Shown: piece after piece, positions 47,051 to 60,400 of the stretch
How positions within the stretch are numbered: the stretch's first letter is position 1
Layout: the number at the start of each line of letters is the position of its first letter
Source of the DNA: Ilex aquifolium
Taxonomy: Eukaryota; Streptophyta; Magnoliopsida; Aquifoliales; Aquifoliaceae
Assembly (NCBI GenBank): GCA_951799425.1
Contig: OX637405.1
Span: 26,639,635-26,703,634 of the forward strand
Length of the DNA: 64,000 nucleotides
Reading direction: 5' to 3'
Notes under the pieces: generated by a model
The model's database searches: none
Seen by the model: the letters and a program-made list of their open reading frames with translations, nothing else
Told to the model about the DNA's origin: nothing
Position numbers and translations under genes: made by a program

Positions 47051-47996
47051 TTTTGTTTCACATGTGTTAGTACGAGTGTTTGAATGAATGGGGACTGATT
47101 TCTGTCTACATACATACTTTTTCATAGGAAAACGGCAACCGGGGATAGAAGCTTCCATTTTTACGCCATATATATAAAGCTTTTTTCACTAATCCAAAAA
47201 ATCAAAAAGACGAAAGCCTTTTTTGTCCCCCCAAAAAAAAAAACAAAAGACTTTTTCCCCTTGATTTTAACCTTTTTGCCTTTTCTTGTTTCTAAGGCTA
47301 AATAAATATAAAAAATTGAAATGGGTGCTTATAGTCTTTTATCTAATATTAGATACACAGTCATTGGATGATTAGTAAAAATAAGTGGGACTCATTCATC
47401 TAACCACCCACATTGATTTGATAAATAAAATTTGGTAAAAATTTTATTAAGTATAATACTTTGGTCAAGGTTCGATTCTGCATAGGATAAAAATGTTCCT
47501 TAGGGTCATCTCTTCTAGATTTAACTCCTGCGCATGTAGATGAGGTTGTGTGTGTAGGCCCAAATTAATTACCGGCCACGAGTCCAAATAGAATCAATTG
47601 GTGGGAGTTTTCTGGGTTATTCAAAAAAAATACACCCTATGAATAATATTACATGTGAAAATTCATAGATTTAAAGTTTCTTAGGGATTACAACATTGAC
47701 TTTGTGTCTAACAATAAAGAGGAAGACTTTGATAATTATATATATATGTTGTAACGAAATATTTAAATTGATAGCACATCTTCGTTGAATGTCGATACAG
47801 AAATTTGATTAAAGTAGATATGCACTACAGTCAAGAATGGAGACCTTGTTCACACAGTGATGTCTTTAACTACAATCTAAAGTAGCCATAAATTTTGAAA
47901 GATCATCACAAATCTTGATCCCTTCCGAGACGCTTTTCCTCAATTTTTATTCAATGACAGGTTATGCATTGTGTAATTGTTGAGAAACCCACACAC
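47051..47996. repeat. Segment of the direct duplication, copy B
   Basis: See copy A at 43482-44458. A few point differences are visible, for example 'acgtg' against 'atgtg' near the start. It is followed by (CA)n and (TA)n tracts. Confidence 0.88.
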
Positions 47997-48413
47997 ACAC
48001 ACACACATATATATATACACGCAAAGATTAAAATTTTATTTTGAAACAGTCGAAACGTTTCTGTTTTCAAGAAAATCAAAATAAATTAATAATGAAATCA
48101 AATTTCTAATACTTTGAAGTGTTTTATAATGTTTTGATCCTTGTACATGCGTAATTAATCTCACTTGAACCACATATATATTGTGAGTTACACATGATGG
48201 GCGATCTATTATTGAAAGAAATTGAGGAAAACGACACTGGAAATAGCTACTGAACCCAAAATGGGGTGTACATGAATGAGTATATAACTGAACATATTGA
48301 AGATTGAAGATTGAAGATTGGACAGGATTTAAAAACAACTATATATGTGACTGCTACAAGAATAGAGTGACAATACAGATTCTAAGCCACTGCGCTCGAA
48401 CTGGGTTTTTCAT

Positions 48414-51400
48414 CTAGTCAGACTTCTTCACCAGACTCAGCACCACTCCAGAACTGAGGATTGTAGCTACAAAGCCGAGCGAAACCTCAGTTGATACATG
48501 GTAACCTGCAGGAAGAATGGAGAAATACCATGTTCATTCATCTACTTGGGTATATGAGAGACAGAAAAAGAGCTCAATACATTAAGAAAATACCCACCGA
48601 AGAAATCCAGGATCATCTTACACCCAATAAAGCCTAGAACAATACCAATGGAGGGCTGAACAAGAAAATGGAGAATCTATTACTGTAAAGCCAAACTTGC
48701 CAGCATACAATAATCATGGTGTATATAAACAAGTAAAAAATAAAGAGAGGCCGTTCACAGAAAAAGCAGATCACTTTTTTTTCCCTGTATTGCTAAGTAC
48801 TTAAGCATGCTCACGTCTCAACTTAAGCCTGCCTTAAAACCCTACTCTCATCAATACTTTTCATCTATGTTCTGGACAACAATTCACTGCTTATCACCAG
48901 ATGGAAGAATTAATTGGGGAAACTTTCCAGAAAAAATGATAAGCTAAACATGTCTAATGTTTCTGTTCTAGTATATACTTCTGGGACATGCCTAGTGTTC
49001 AGTGTTCTAATTGATGCTCTGGGTGATGTTTAGTACGACATAGCTGGCTGCATCACACATTTTATAGTGTTTTCTCTCATGTGCTTCATATGCATATTTG
49101 GGGAAAAGGGGGGTGCATCAGAACGGCCTTGTATGCCTGGGATTAACCAGGGACTTAATTGTCAGTAAAATAGTAAATATACGCAAAGCAAGTCAAATCT
49201 TCACCTGTAAATACTCCAAATCTGCCATACTTTCAGAAATGAGGGTGTATAGTGACCTTAGACCTACACCAAGGAGCGACAAGGTCAATTAATCTTTTGC
49301 TTCAAACGAAATAGATGCATACCTTATTAGAAAGGCAAAATGTCAATTTGCATTCTGATTGCAGTTTCTTATCCAACCAAGAGAACGTGATAGAAGAAGA
49401 AATAGAGCTCTAAAATACCAAAATTTCAATATTACTTTATCAAAAAGAAACTTCAAGTCAAAATGTCAAAGGCCAAGGAAAACATGATGCATACTCCCCC
49501 CTCCCCCAACCCCCAAATCTGCGCCAAAGAAAAAAAACACGAATAGCAATATGGAAAATACTTTCTTGATAATCATCCTAATGAAATTTCCCAAAGATGA
49601 TGTATGCTTACACAGATAAAATCAGAAAACAGAGTAACATGTGTAGAACTCTTGGATTCATATCAGATACTTTTCAACAGCAAATATATTTAGGAATTAA
49701 AATTAGGCATTGCAAGAGCTATCAGAAATCAAAGCACCTGTTAGGAGGGGAAAAAAGAACAAGACTTGCCTAAGATGGCAAAAAGATTAGATGTAAAAAC
49801 TATGAAAGGATCTCGTGTAACACCAAAAACTGCTGGAATTGAGTCAGCCTGAAAAACAAGTATCAAGATTATCAGGACAACATTAGCTGGCAAACCTCGA
49901 ACCGTTCAGATAAGTATGACTGACACAGGATAAGGGATAAAAATACTTATGAAAATAAGATAAGAGATTAGAGTAACATACAGCAAATGCAATATCACTG
50001 AGTTCTATAACTGCTACTGTGAGAAGCAATGGTGTAGCCTGCCCAAAATGTTTCACACCTGTTAGAAATCAAATTAATATTAATTTAAAGCACAAACTCC
50101 TCTAAATTCCGCAAACTAAAAGATCCTTTCATGCAGTTTAGCATGTCTAGGTAGTATACGAATATATGATACAGGCATATGAAAAATGGGCATAGTACAA
50201 TGTCAATGGGTTAAAGGTATCCATAATCAAGGACTTACTTTCCAGACACCATCCTGGAATGTAAAAAATCGATTGCCATCATAATTGGCTGCACCGTCAG
50301 AAAAGTATCAGACAATTAGGATATTTGGCATCAATAGAGCGAAGTCAAAATGTAAAATATTGCAATTAGACACCAGTTTTTTTTTTTTTTGGGGGGGGGG
50401 GGGGGTGTTAAGTGTACCAGCTTCATTCTAACTCACCAACAACATAATCCTCCACTAATATGATTATGCAGCATATTTTAGAGGAAAATGAAAGGAAAGA
50501 CAATCTTCAAATGTCCTGATAGCTTACTGACTCAATTGTTCCCACACAAAACCAAGTGCATGGAGAAGTTAGAATTGTCAATGGCAAGATGTCCACCACT
50601 ATGGCGAGAGCTTTTATTATCACTTTTATGAATCAGAACGGACACACATAATGAGAAAACGACAATAAAATGAAATTGAAACCAATTGGTATGAATAAAA
50701 TGGCATAGTCCTGATCAATACGGCTATAAAGGTTATGCAAGCCACTGAGAATAAAGTCACAAATTGGTGGAGAAAGCAAAATGACTAAGACGCTTTTTTT
50801 TGGTCAAATGTGAGAATCAATTCAATAAACTTCAGGCTGTAACACACTATTCATCATGTCAGCAGGATCACATAAAACTACCTCTTGAGGTGATCCTAGC
50901 CTTTCAAACCTGATCCAAGCAAAACCACTCCAAATTCAGTTGGAAAGAGCTGGATATTTGATTGAAATTGTGATATCCCCATTGCGTAACCAACCATGAC
51001 CAATACACAAAAAACCTACTGGCAATATCAAGAATGCATACAGAGGGAAGAAAAAGTAGAAAGAGGGGGAGCATTACAAGTAACTGGGATGAATTTTTGG
51101 CATGTCTTTACTATAAAGTTGTTGGATAGATCATCCTCTTCCTCTTCGGCTGCAAACAACTACAAGAAGCTAAAGATGATATTAGCATTATGAGCAGAAC
51201 TGAAAGAAAGTTGAACCCCACAAGCATTGTAACTCATTTATAAAAACAGAACTCCACTCAAATATACAAATGGATGATAATGTGATGTAATAACAGCATC
51301 AAACATGTAGTGGCCTAAAACTCATGAATCGTACAGGCACGCAGGTAGAGTGGTCCAACATCACGCCTCCGCTGATGTCATGTCTCTAACAAGTAAACAG

Positions 51401-54400
51401 AACCTAAACAAGATCATTAATAACATAACGCTGACACCATGCATATAGCACAACAATGTCAATCAAAAGGGTGCTATGAGGTATGATTCAATTCTGTGAA
51501 AAAAGGCATATCATGAAGTAACCAACTTCCTGCATATGCAGCCGAGATGCGATCCACATATAGGGCGTACTAAATAAGGGCATATTTCTTATATAGAGAA
51601 GTATAAAATGCTGTCGTATGGCAGACTTTGGCATATTAGATAAGGCTTAAGATTAATCCTATGTAATCCTGCAACAATTGACAACCCTCTCTCATGCAAT
51701 TCCATTACCATGAGCTACAGGAAGAAAAACTTATTTTTCTTAATCTGGACATCTTCTATTATGGATTGCATAATGCGACTAACCCACTGGGTAGAGTTTT
51801 CATACTCTATTACATTGAACCTCTTTGGCTAGAAAGCATTCCCAAAGCATAAAAACACAGTTTTTACTCAAGAAATTTGGTCATTTTTTCTGACTCTTTC
51901 TTTTGCACTAACACTCAAAAGATATAGTCAAAAACTTCAAAAAATATGACTTAGGTTTTCTCTATTTAATCTGCTAAATAAACAAGCACAATGCTAACTG
52001 ATATAAATTCATAGATATTTCTGTATGCACTCTTTTCAGAAAAGAAGATGCAGGATTTGTTACTGAAATAGTAAATGCTCTCAAGAGAAACTCTATTGGA
52101 TCAGTTCTGTTAAGGCATGAGAGCTGCTGTGTTTGAGCATTTGACTTTCAATTTACGCATATCAATGCCCAGACTAGGGATGGAAAACACTTTTTTACGC
52201 AAATAGCAGCTTGATCAGCCACTAGGTTAAACTTTAAAAAATTATAATTTTCATAATATAGTTTAGTTCATGTTTAAGGGTGATCACCAATAACTAGACC
52301 TATCTGAGTCCATCAATTACGTCCGGCTAAAATGTAGCTGGAGTTCTCACATGCAAGTATAGTTCTGGGTACCTAAAAAGACACAAGTTCATCAAGAAAA
52401 AGTAACTGAAAACATATAAATTGAATTGCCATTAGCTAACAGCATTCTGAAGAGAAATAGCACCTTGAATGATGAATAGAGAAGTATTCCTGCCAGAAAT
52501 AGGTTAACTGCCTCGAACCTCTAAATAAATAACATGATAAAATTTTAGAAACCAATCCAACTGAAATAAAGAGAACGAGTGTAAAATGTGAAACAATAAA
52601 AGAACATAAGCATGTATTATTCTCCACATTTACGTATACTTGCATGAATGTCCATACGTGTGTGTACATGTTGAATTAGGAAATAACCTGAAGGGTGGCT
52701 GTTCCGAGAAGTATCAAGGACAATCGGAAGACTATTGCGCCAGCAATACCATATGAAAGCACCCTATTCTACAAACCAAAAATTATGCAGATTTCATATA
52801 GAAAGAGGTAAAAAATTACCTAGAAAAAGTGCGAACCAAAAGAATTAAACATTTTACAACAGATATTCTTTTGCATGAAAGCTTTGCATCAAACCTGATA
52901 CATAATAGGCACTTTGAAGTATTTGAATACCAGAACAAATACAAAAAGATTGTCCACTGATAAACTCTGTTCCAGTAGATACCTGAATATGATAATGGCC
53001 ATTATTTCAGAACGAGGATGATCACAGAGAAGTAAAATCCAGGATGATCAAGCAGAAGATTAAACCATAACATGTAAATTCGAGGAACATACAAAAAACC
53101 AAGCCCGGAGTAGAATACGAATGCCAATAAATGAAATGTTTTTACCAAAAATAATAACGACAATTCGAGGCCTTCTTAACCTATGCCCCTACATGTCTTC
53201 CCTCATTATTTTGTGAGCTTTAAGGGGTAAGGTGATGGGTTGGGGCAAGTTGTAGGTGTCCCTTAAGAGTGTGGAAAAGACAAAAACCAGCCAAAACCCA
53301 CAAAGGCAAAGAATGAAAGAAACCAAGTGACTGAAAAAATACTTGGAAAAAGACAGGCCTTAGGGAAAGTTGAAGAATTGATGAAATACCAATGCTCAAT
53401 AATTAAAACTGTGTTTCAAAAAGCACTCCAAATCAGACGAAGAATGACAAAGTGATGTAGGACAGAATTGAAAGGCGGCTAAGGAAAGAGGAAATACTGA
53501 AAACGGGGCTGTTTAAGGGTTGTTTAGGGGGCTGTGAACAGTACACAATCAGTATGTGAACAGTACACAAACAGTAGATGAACGGTATAGGTGAACAGTA
53601 CGTGTGCATTAGATGAACAGTAGAGATGAACAGTATGTGAACAGTAGATGTCGTGAACAGTAGATGGAGATACAAAGCAAGAAAGAGAATTAGAAGGAAG
53701 AGAAGATAGTTCTAGGCCTCACACCTAGAAACCCAAGGCATCTCATCTAGGGACTCTTTAGCATCACACCAAAGAAAGGATTGCATCACACAATCTTAAA
53801 AGCTTAGAAAAACTTCTGAAAATTTCATATATTCATTCATCATACTTCAAAGTCTTGAAGTTACATCAATATATAGGACTTTAAAAACTAATTAATGCTG
53901 AAACTTTTCAACTCCCAAAAAGCTAGATGAATGAATATGTGGATACATGCATAGAAAACCTGTGATTAATGTGACTAAATGAAAGGTCATAAGACAAATG
54001 AAAAGTCATGCAGACTTTTAAAAATCAATCCATGTCTAGTCATTATCCCAAGTGGGCCCAACATCATCCAACATATGTCAAATTAAGGCTTGGGCCTTAG
54101 AACCATCCAGCCCACGTCTTTTATACACATTTACTGGACGTTGCCATTTTCCATCAACTCTCTCCGGCTTGAGAGAACTCGACCCTGGCGAGTTAAAAGC
54201 ATAGAATTTTTCATAAAGATCAAGGTTGAGGTGTTGGAACTGTTCGTCGGTAATCCAGCTGCAATCTGAAAGTGGACGCCCCTTCTATTTAATGAGATAT
54301 TTCTGATAACCACCACTTCTAGTTGAAAAAATCTGATGATCAACCACGTCTTCAATTTCATCCTTTAAATATGTGACTTGTGGTAGAGAAGTAACTGGAT

Positions 54401-57400
54401 CAGGGTGTACACCATTGTCAGTGTGTCAAGGGTATTTAGTAAGGTCCTCAATATTGAATACATTACTGATGCCCATATCTTCAGGTAAGTCAAGAACATA
54501 AGCATTGGAGCTAATTTTCTTGAGAATCTTAAATGGACCAGCACTCTTTGAATGAAGCTTCTTATAAGCACCTTTAGGATACTGCTCAGGCCTCACTCGA
54601 ACCATAACCATGTCTCCTTCCTCGAATTCAGCAAACCTTCTCCTCAAATCAGTATGTCGTTTGTAGCTCTCATTGCTTATGGCAATCTTTCGTCAAACCT
54701 CAGCATGTATATCAGAAATATGCTTGCTAAAGGCTTCAGCTTCAGCACTTGGGCGGGCCTCGATAGGTAACGGAACCAAATCAATTGGCTTTCTAGGAAG
54801 CAAACCTGTAACAATCTCAAATAGGCTGCGACCACTAGATCTATTGACAGAGGTATTATATGCGAATTCAGCCATAGGAAGCACCTGATCCCAACTACTA
54901 TCATGATCCCCGACAAGGCAGCAAAGTAGGTCTTCCAAACTGCAGTTGACAACCTCCGTTTGACCATCAGTTTGCGGGTGGAAAGCGGAAGAAAACTTCA
55001 GCCTTGTATTCAACAACTTCCATAGAGTGCGCCAAAAATAACTTACGAACTTCACATCACGATCAGATACAATAGTTCGAGGTAATCCGTGAAGACGAAC
55101 AACTTCTTTAAAGAAAAGCTTAGCAATGTGAAAAACATCGGATGTCTTCGAACAAGGAACAAAGTGAGCCATTTTTTAGAAGCGATCCACAACCACATAA
55201 ATGGAGTCGTGTCCTCGAAGGGTTCTAGACAATCCAAGGTAAAAATCCATACTTAAATCCTGTCATGGCTCGTGTGGCACAGGTAGTGGGGTAAGCAAGT
55301 TCGACACTACGAAACTACCTTGGCTACATCCCGCTTCAGCTTTGGCCAATAAAAGCGATATTCAATCATTGCAACTGTCTTATCTCTTCCAAAATGACCT
55401 GCTGCCCCTCCAGAATATAATTCTCAAATCACTTGTTAACGAAGAGAAGTGTTGGGTAAGCAAAGTCGGGTTCCCTTGAAGAGGTAGCCGTCATGTAAGG
55501 AGAAATCATCATATCCTCCTTATTGTTCAGCCAATAACTTAGCATGTATAACTCTGAAATCCTTGCAAGAAGGATAGTCCCCTTTGAGCAAATCAAAACC
55601 CACAACTTGTATAGCCATGGAAGAAAGAACATACACCACTCGGCTAAGTGCATCAGCTGTCTTATTCTCATAACCAGCCTTATGTTTGATAACAAAAGAG
55701 TATTCTTGCAGAAATAAAACCCACTTACCATACCGATGATTCAATTTCTTTTGGGAGTTAATGTATTTGAGTGTTTCATGGTCGGAATACAACACAAACT
55801 CCTTAAAAAGAAGATAGTGGCGCCAATACCGAAGTGCTTGTATTACTGCATAGAACTCCTTGTCATAGGTAGAGTACTTTTGCTTGACTTCGTTGAGCTT
55901 TTCACTGAAGTAAGCAACCGGGTGCCCTTCTTGAGTAAGCACACCTCTAATCCCAACATGGGATGCATTGCAAGCCACCTCAAACACCTTTGAGAAATCA
56001 GGAAGGTGTAGTACAGGAACTTCAGTCATCATTTTCTTTATTTCTTCAAAGGCCTTTGTTGCTGTTTTGGTCCAAACAAACTGTCCCACCTTCATACAGT
56101 TGGTTATAGGTGTCATAACTGTGCTGAAATTCCTGACAAAGCGACAATAAAAAGTTGTCAACCCATGAAAGCTTCGTACTTCATGCAAGGAACTAGGAAT
56201 CGGCCAATCTAGAATGCCTTTCACCTTGCTTGGATCAACCTCCACTCCTTTAGATGAAACAACAAAGCCCAAAAACAGAACACTTGGGCTTATGAAAGAA
56301 CACTTCTTTAAATTCATGTAGAGCTTCTCGTGGCGGAGAACCCTCAAAACTTGTTGAAGATGAAAGATGTGTTCTTCCTTGGTCTTGCTATATATTAGAA
56401 TATCATCAAAGTAGACAACCAGAAATTGACCAATAAATGGCTACAATACCTGTGTCATAAAGCGCATGAATGTACTAGGGGCATTTGTAAGACCGAATGG
56501 CATGACTAGCCATTCATAGAGACCATCCTTTGTCTTGAAAGCTCTCCTGGTCTTATACGTATTTGATGGTATCCACTTTTTAGATCTATCTTCGAAAATA
56601 TGCAAGAACCATCCAACATATCATCAAGTCTTGGAATGGAGAATCGGTATTTGATTGTGATCTTGTTTATAGCACGGCTGTCAACACACATGCACCAACT
56701 GTCATCTTTCTTTGGCGTGAACAATGCGGGGACAACACAAGGGCTTAAACTTTCACGAATAAATCCCTTGGACAGCAGCTCATCTACTTGCCTTTTAAGT
56801 TCTGCATGTTCACTTGGATTCATACGATAGGCTGGAAGATTAGGCAATTGTGACCCTGGAACGAGGTCTATTACATGCTGGACATTGCGCATTGGAGGAA
56901 GTTCATTTAGTAGCTCTTCGGGTGCAACATCAGAGAAGTGATATAGCAGCTCAGTCACCTCCGGTGGTATTGTTGTGGATAAAACAACTTCTGTTTTTTA
57001 TACTTCTTTCATCACCATAGCATATATAACCCCCGTCCCCCGATTCCATGCTCTCCCGTTGAAAGCACTTCTTGGTGAGAACATGAAGGGACTTTGGCTT
57101 AACATCAACATCATCCTTCGGCTTCTTTTCTTTGAATTTCTCCATTTCAGTTGTAGTCAACGGCTTCAAAACAATTTCTTTGTTGTTAAATGAGAAAGAG
57201 TATGTATTTTGTTTCCCACAGTGATGTACATCTCTATCATAAAGTCAAGGCCTTTCAAGGAGGATGTGAGTAACTTTCATAGGAATCACATCACACCAAA
57301 TAGAATCACTATAGGAACAGTAAGAAATAGAGACAAGGCATCATTGAGTTACCGGAATAGAAGTGTTGTCAATCCAAGCTACCTTATATGGCTGAGGATG

Positions 57401-60400
57401 TGGTTGAATGGGAAGCTTGAGGCGCTCAACCGTGGATGATGATACAACATTCATGCAACTGCCACCATCAATAATAAGCTTACGGGCTTGATCTCCACAA
57501 CGAACCATCATCTGAAAAATAGAAGTGCGCCTCCAATCTTCCTTCTCAACTTTAGGGGCTGCAAGGATACGCCTAATAATCGAAATCAATGAAGTGTCAG
57601 TCTCTTCGTCTTCTAAATCATCAAAATTGAAGGTCCCAACATCAAACTATTCCTCCTCATCCTCATGGTGTTGATGGTCAGGTTCCTCATTATGCTCCAC
57701 TCCCATATGTAAGTTTCTCTTTGGGCATTGAAACGCCATGTGACCTGTCTCCCCACATTTGAAACACCTGTTTTCCTTTGCTCCCGATTTGTTGGTTGGA
57801 TGAGCTTTGCCTTTTGGATCAGCCATGTTTTGAGAAGATGGCTTACAACCATTGGCCCGAAAGTTACTTGCATCATTGTACTTCTTTGATGTTGTCTCCC
57901 CAGCTTGAGACCCAAACTTCCTCGTAATTGGGTACTTCAAATACTCCTCCATATCCAAATCAACCTGGAAAGCATGTTCAAGACTATACAAGGGTTGACG
58001 AAGCAGCTCCCTCCTTATATATGGCCTCAAACCCATCTTGAATCGTGCAAGAGTTTGACTTGGAGCTTCCACTACTTGACTCCTTGTTTTAAGTTCATCA
58101 AATTTCTGCATATATGCAGCCACCGACATGCTATTTTGCTTTAATTCCATGAGTTGTTCACACAACTTCTCAATGGTAATTTGCTGGCATGTACTTCTCC
58201 TGAAGTTTAACTTTCATCTCTTCCCATGTACTAATTGGTGGCTGTCCCAATCGCCTAATATCACCTTCAACGCCTATCCACCAAATTTTTGCTAATCCCA
58301 CAAGCTTCATCTTAGCAAATCTCACTCGTCGATCGTCAGTCATATCAAACCAATCAAAGTATTCCTCGATGGAAGCAAGCCAATCAGAAAATAACGTAGG
58401 ACTAACTTTACCTTCAAAGTCTGGAACCTCAACTTTAACCTTCTTTGTGATATCTCCGGCCGTATCATATGTCTTATATCGCTCTCTTTTTAGCACTTCT
58501 CTAGCCCATTCTGGCATGGGAGGTTGTGGTATTCCAACTGGTAATTCACGTGCTGGAGGAGGATTCGGGACTTGCACCTCTGCTACTCTTTCATTCTCCA
58601 CATGACCCTCGATAGCAGCTTCTCCTTGCTCATGGGCTGCTGCATTGTTGAGTGGTTGAACAATTTTAGTCTCCAAGTTGGTCATTCAGATGCTTATATC
58701 ATTCAGCTGTTCCATAATCCGGAATAGCATTTCATCTCGCTGATTATCTGTCAATCTCCCTCTAAAAGGCCTGCCTGATCGTGTAGTCATGGTGCTACCC
58801 TTGCTCTGATACCAAAATGATGTAGGACAGAATTGGAAGGCGGCTAAGGAAAGAGGAAATACTGAAAACGAGGCTGTTTAAGGGTTGTTTAGGGGGCTGT
58901 GAACAGTACACAAACAGTATGTGAACAGTAACGTGAACAGCAGATGTCGTGAAAAGTAGATGGAGATAGAAAGCAAGAAAGAGAATTAGAAGGAAGAGAA
59001 GATAGTTCTAGGCCTCACACCTAGAAACCCAAGGCACCTCACCTAGGGGCTCTTTAGCATCACACCAAAGAAAGGATTGCATCACACAATCTTAAAAGTT
59101 TAGAAAAGTTTCTGAAAATTTCATATTTTCATTCATCATACTTCAAAGTCTTGAAGTTACATCAATATATAGGACTTCAAAAACTAATTAATGCTGAAAC
59201 TTTTCAACTTCCAAAAAGCTAGATGAATGAATCTGTAGATACATGCATAGAAAACTTGTGATTAATGTGACTAAATGAAAGGTCAAAAGGCAAATAAAAA
59301 GTCATGCAAACTTTTAGAAATCAGCCCATGTCTAGTCAATATCCCAAGTGGGTCTAACATCATCCAACATATGCCAAATTAAGGCTTGGGCCTTAGAACC
59401 ATCCAGCCCACGTCTTTTATACACCTTTATTGGACGTTGCCATTTTCCATCACAAAGTGGGCAATGAGTCTTAAGCAGCAAAAGTCTGCCATAACACTCT
59501 CACTTCCCCATTTAAATGCTCCAACAAGCTGCATAAGATCCTCTCACTTTTTTTCCACCCACTAAGAATGAAGCTAGATGATATTAGCTTAAATGAATAA
59601 AAGGGGCAGAGAAACCCAGATAACATAACAAAATGCAGTTACTCACTGAACACCATTGTTTTTATATGCAGCAAAAAGAAAAGAAAAGAAAAGCACCATA
59701 CGTTGTATTATTTTTTTCTTTTTTTGTGTCGGGCTTTAGTCAATCTATAATTTACATGTGTACTTTGAAAATGTGACACAACATGACAAACAATCTTAAG
59801 AGACAAGCAATCAGTAAACTATGACCACTGTTATTAAATTATTATGAAATAAACCATAGTAGCGTGAGATAAGTACCTAGAGTGTCCATGGTAATCCATC
59901 AGAATACATAGTTCCACAAAGCCAGGCAACTAAAAAACCACAATCTCTTAATCATCCGGACGATAACTTATGATTTAGACATAGTCCAAACTGCAGCATC
60001 ATTTTTGGGATTGCCTCAAAATATTTTATTTTAAGAAACTAAAAAAGGATAATTCTCTCTTTTTTCTCTTTTTCGCAGTTCTCACACCAAATTACAAAAG
60101 CCACACATCCATAATTAAATAATGAGCTGATATAGTGATAGATGCTCATACCCAGCAAAAAACTCAGATGCCTTGCCAACTCCATCTTTCAACCCCAAAC
60201 CAACACCAAATGCCACTGCTGTGCAAACCTACAACAATGAATGACTTGGTTGATTTCAAACCAGGGCTACAGAAACAAATTGAAAAAGGAGCATATGTAT
60301 TTAGGTGTGTGTATCTAGATAAAACTGCAAGATACTGACACATAAGGCAACAGTTCTAATAGAAGTCACATAATTTTCAGGGCTTCCAGTATTCTTTGCT

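Larger units (their letters stand above)
53453..59452 (-). mobile_element. Ty3/gypsy LTR retrotransposon in a TerC intron
   Basis: Minus-strand element with 5-bp duplications CAAAG (53448-53452 and 59453-59457) and LTRs 53453-54156 and 58818-59452. It has a tRNA-iMet primer site, gag, protease, RT, RNase H and integrase in gypsy order. The integrase ends in a GPF-type module. I see no chromodomain, but the style is that of small chromovirus lineages (Reina/CRM-like, tentative). The LTRs differ by about 4% by eye, so it is perhaps one to two million years old. Full in length but broken, with at least six interruptions. It runs in the same direction as the host gene and should be spliced out with the intron. 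Confidence 0.85.

Noticed and set aside
43482-47996. The 0.95-kb duplicates as LTRs of one element
   Set aside because: No matching 5-bp flanks, no primer site or purine tract at the inner edges, and the interior begins with viral capsid sequence.
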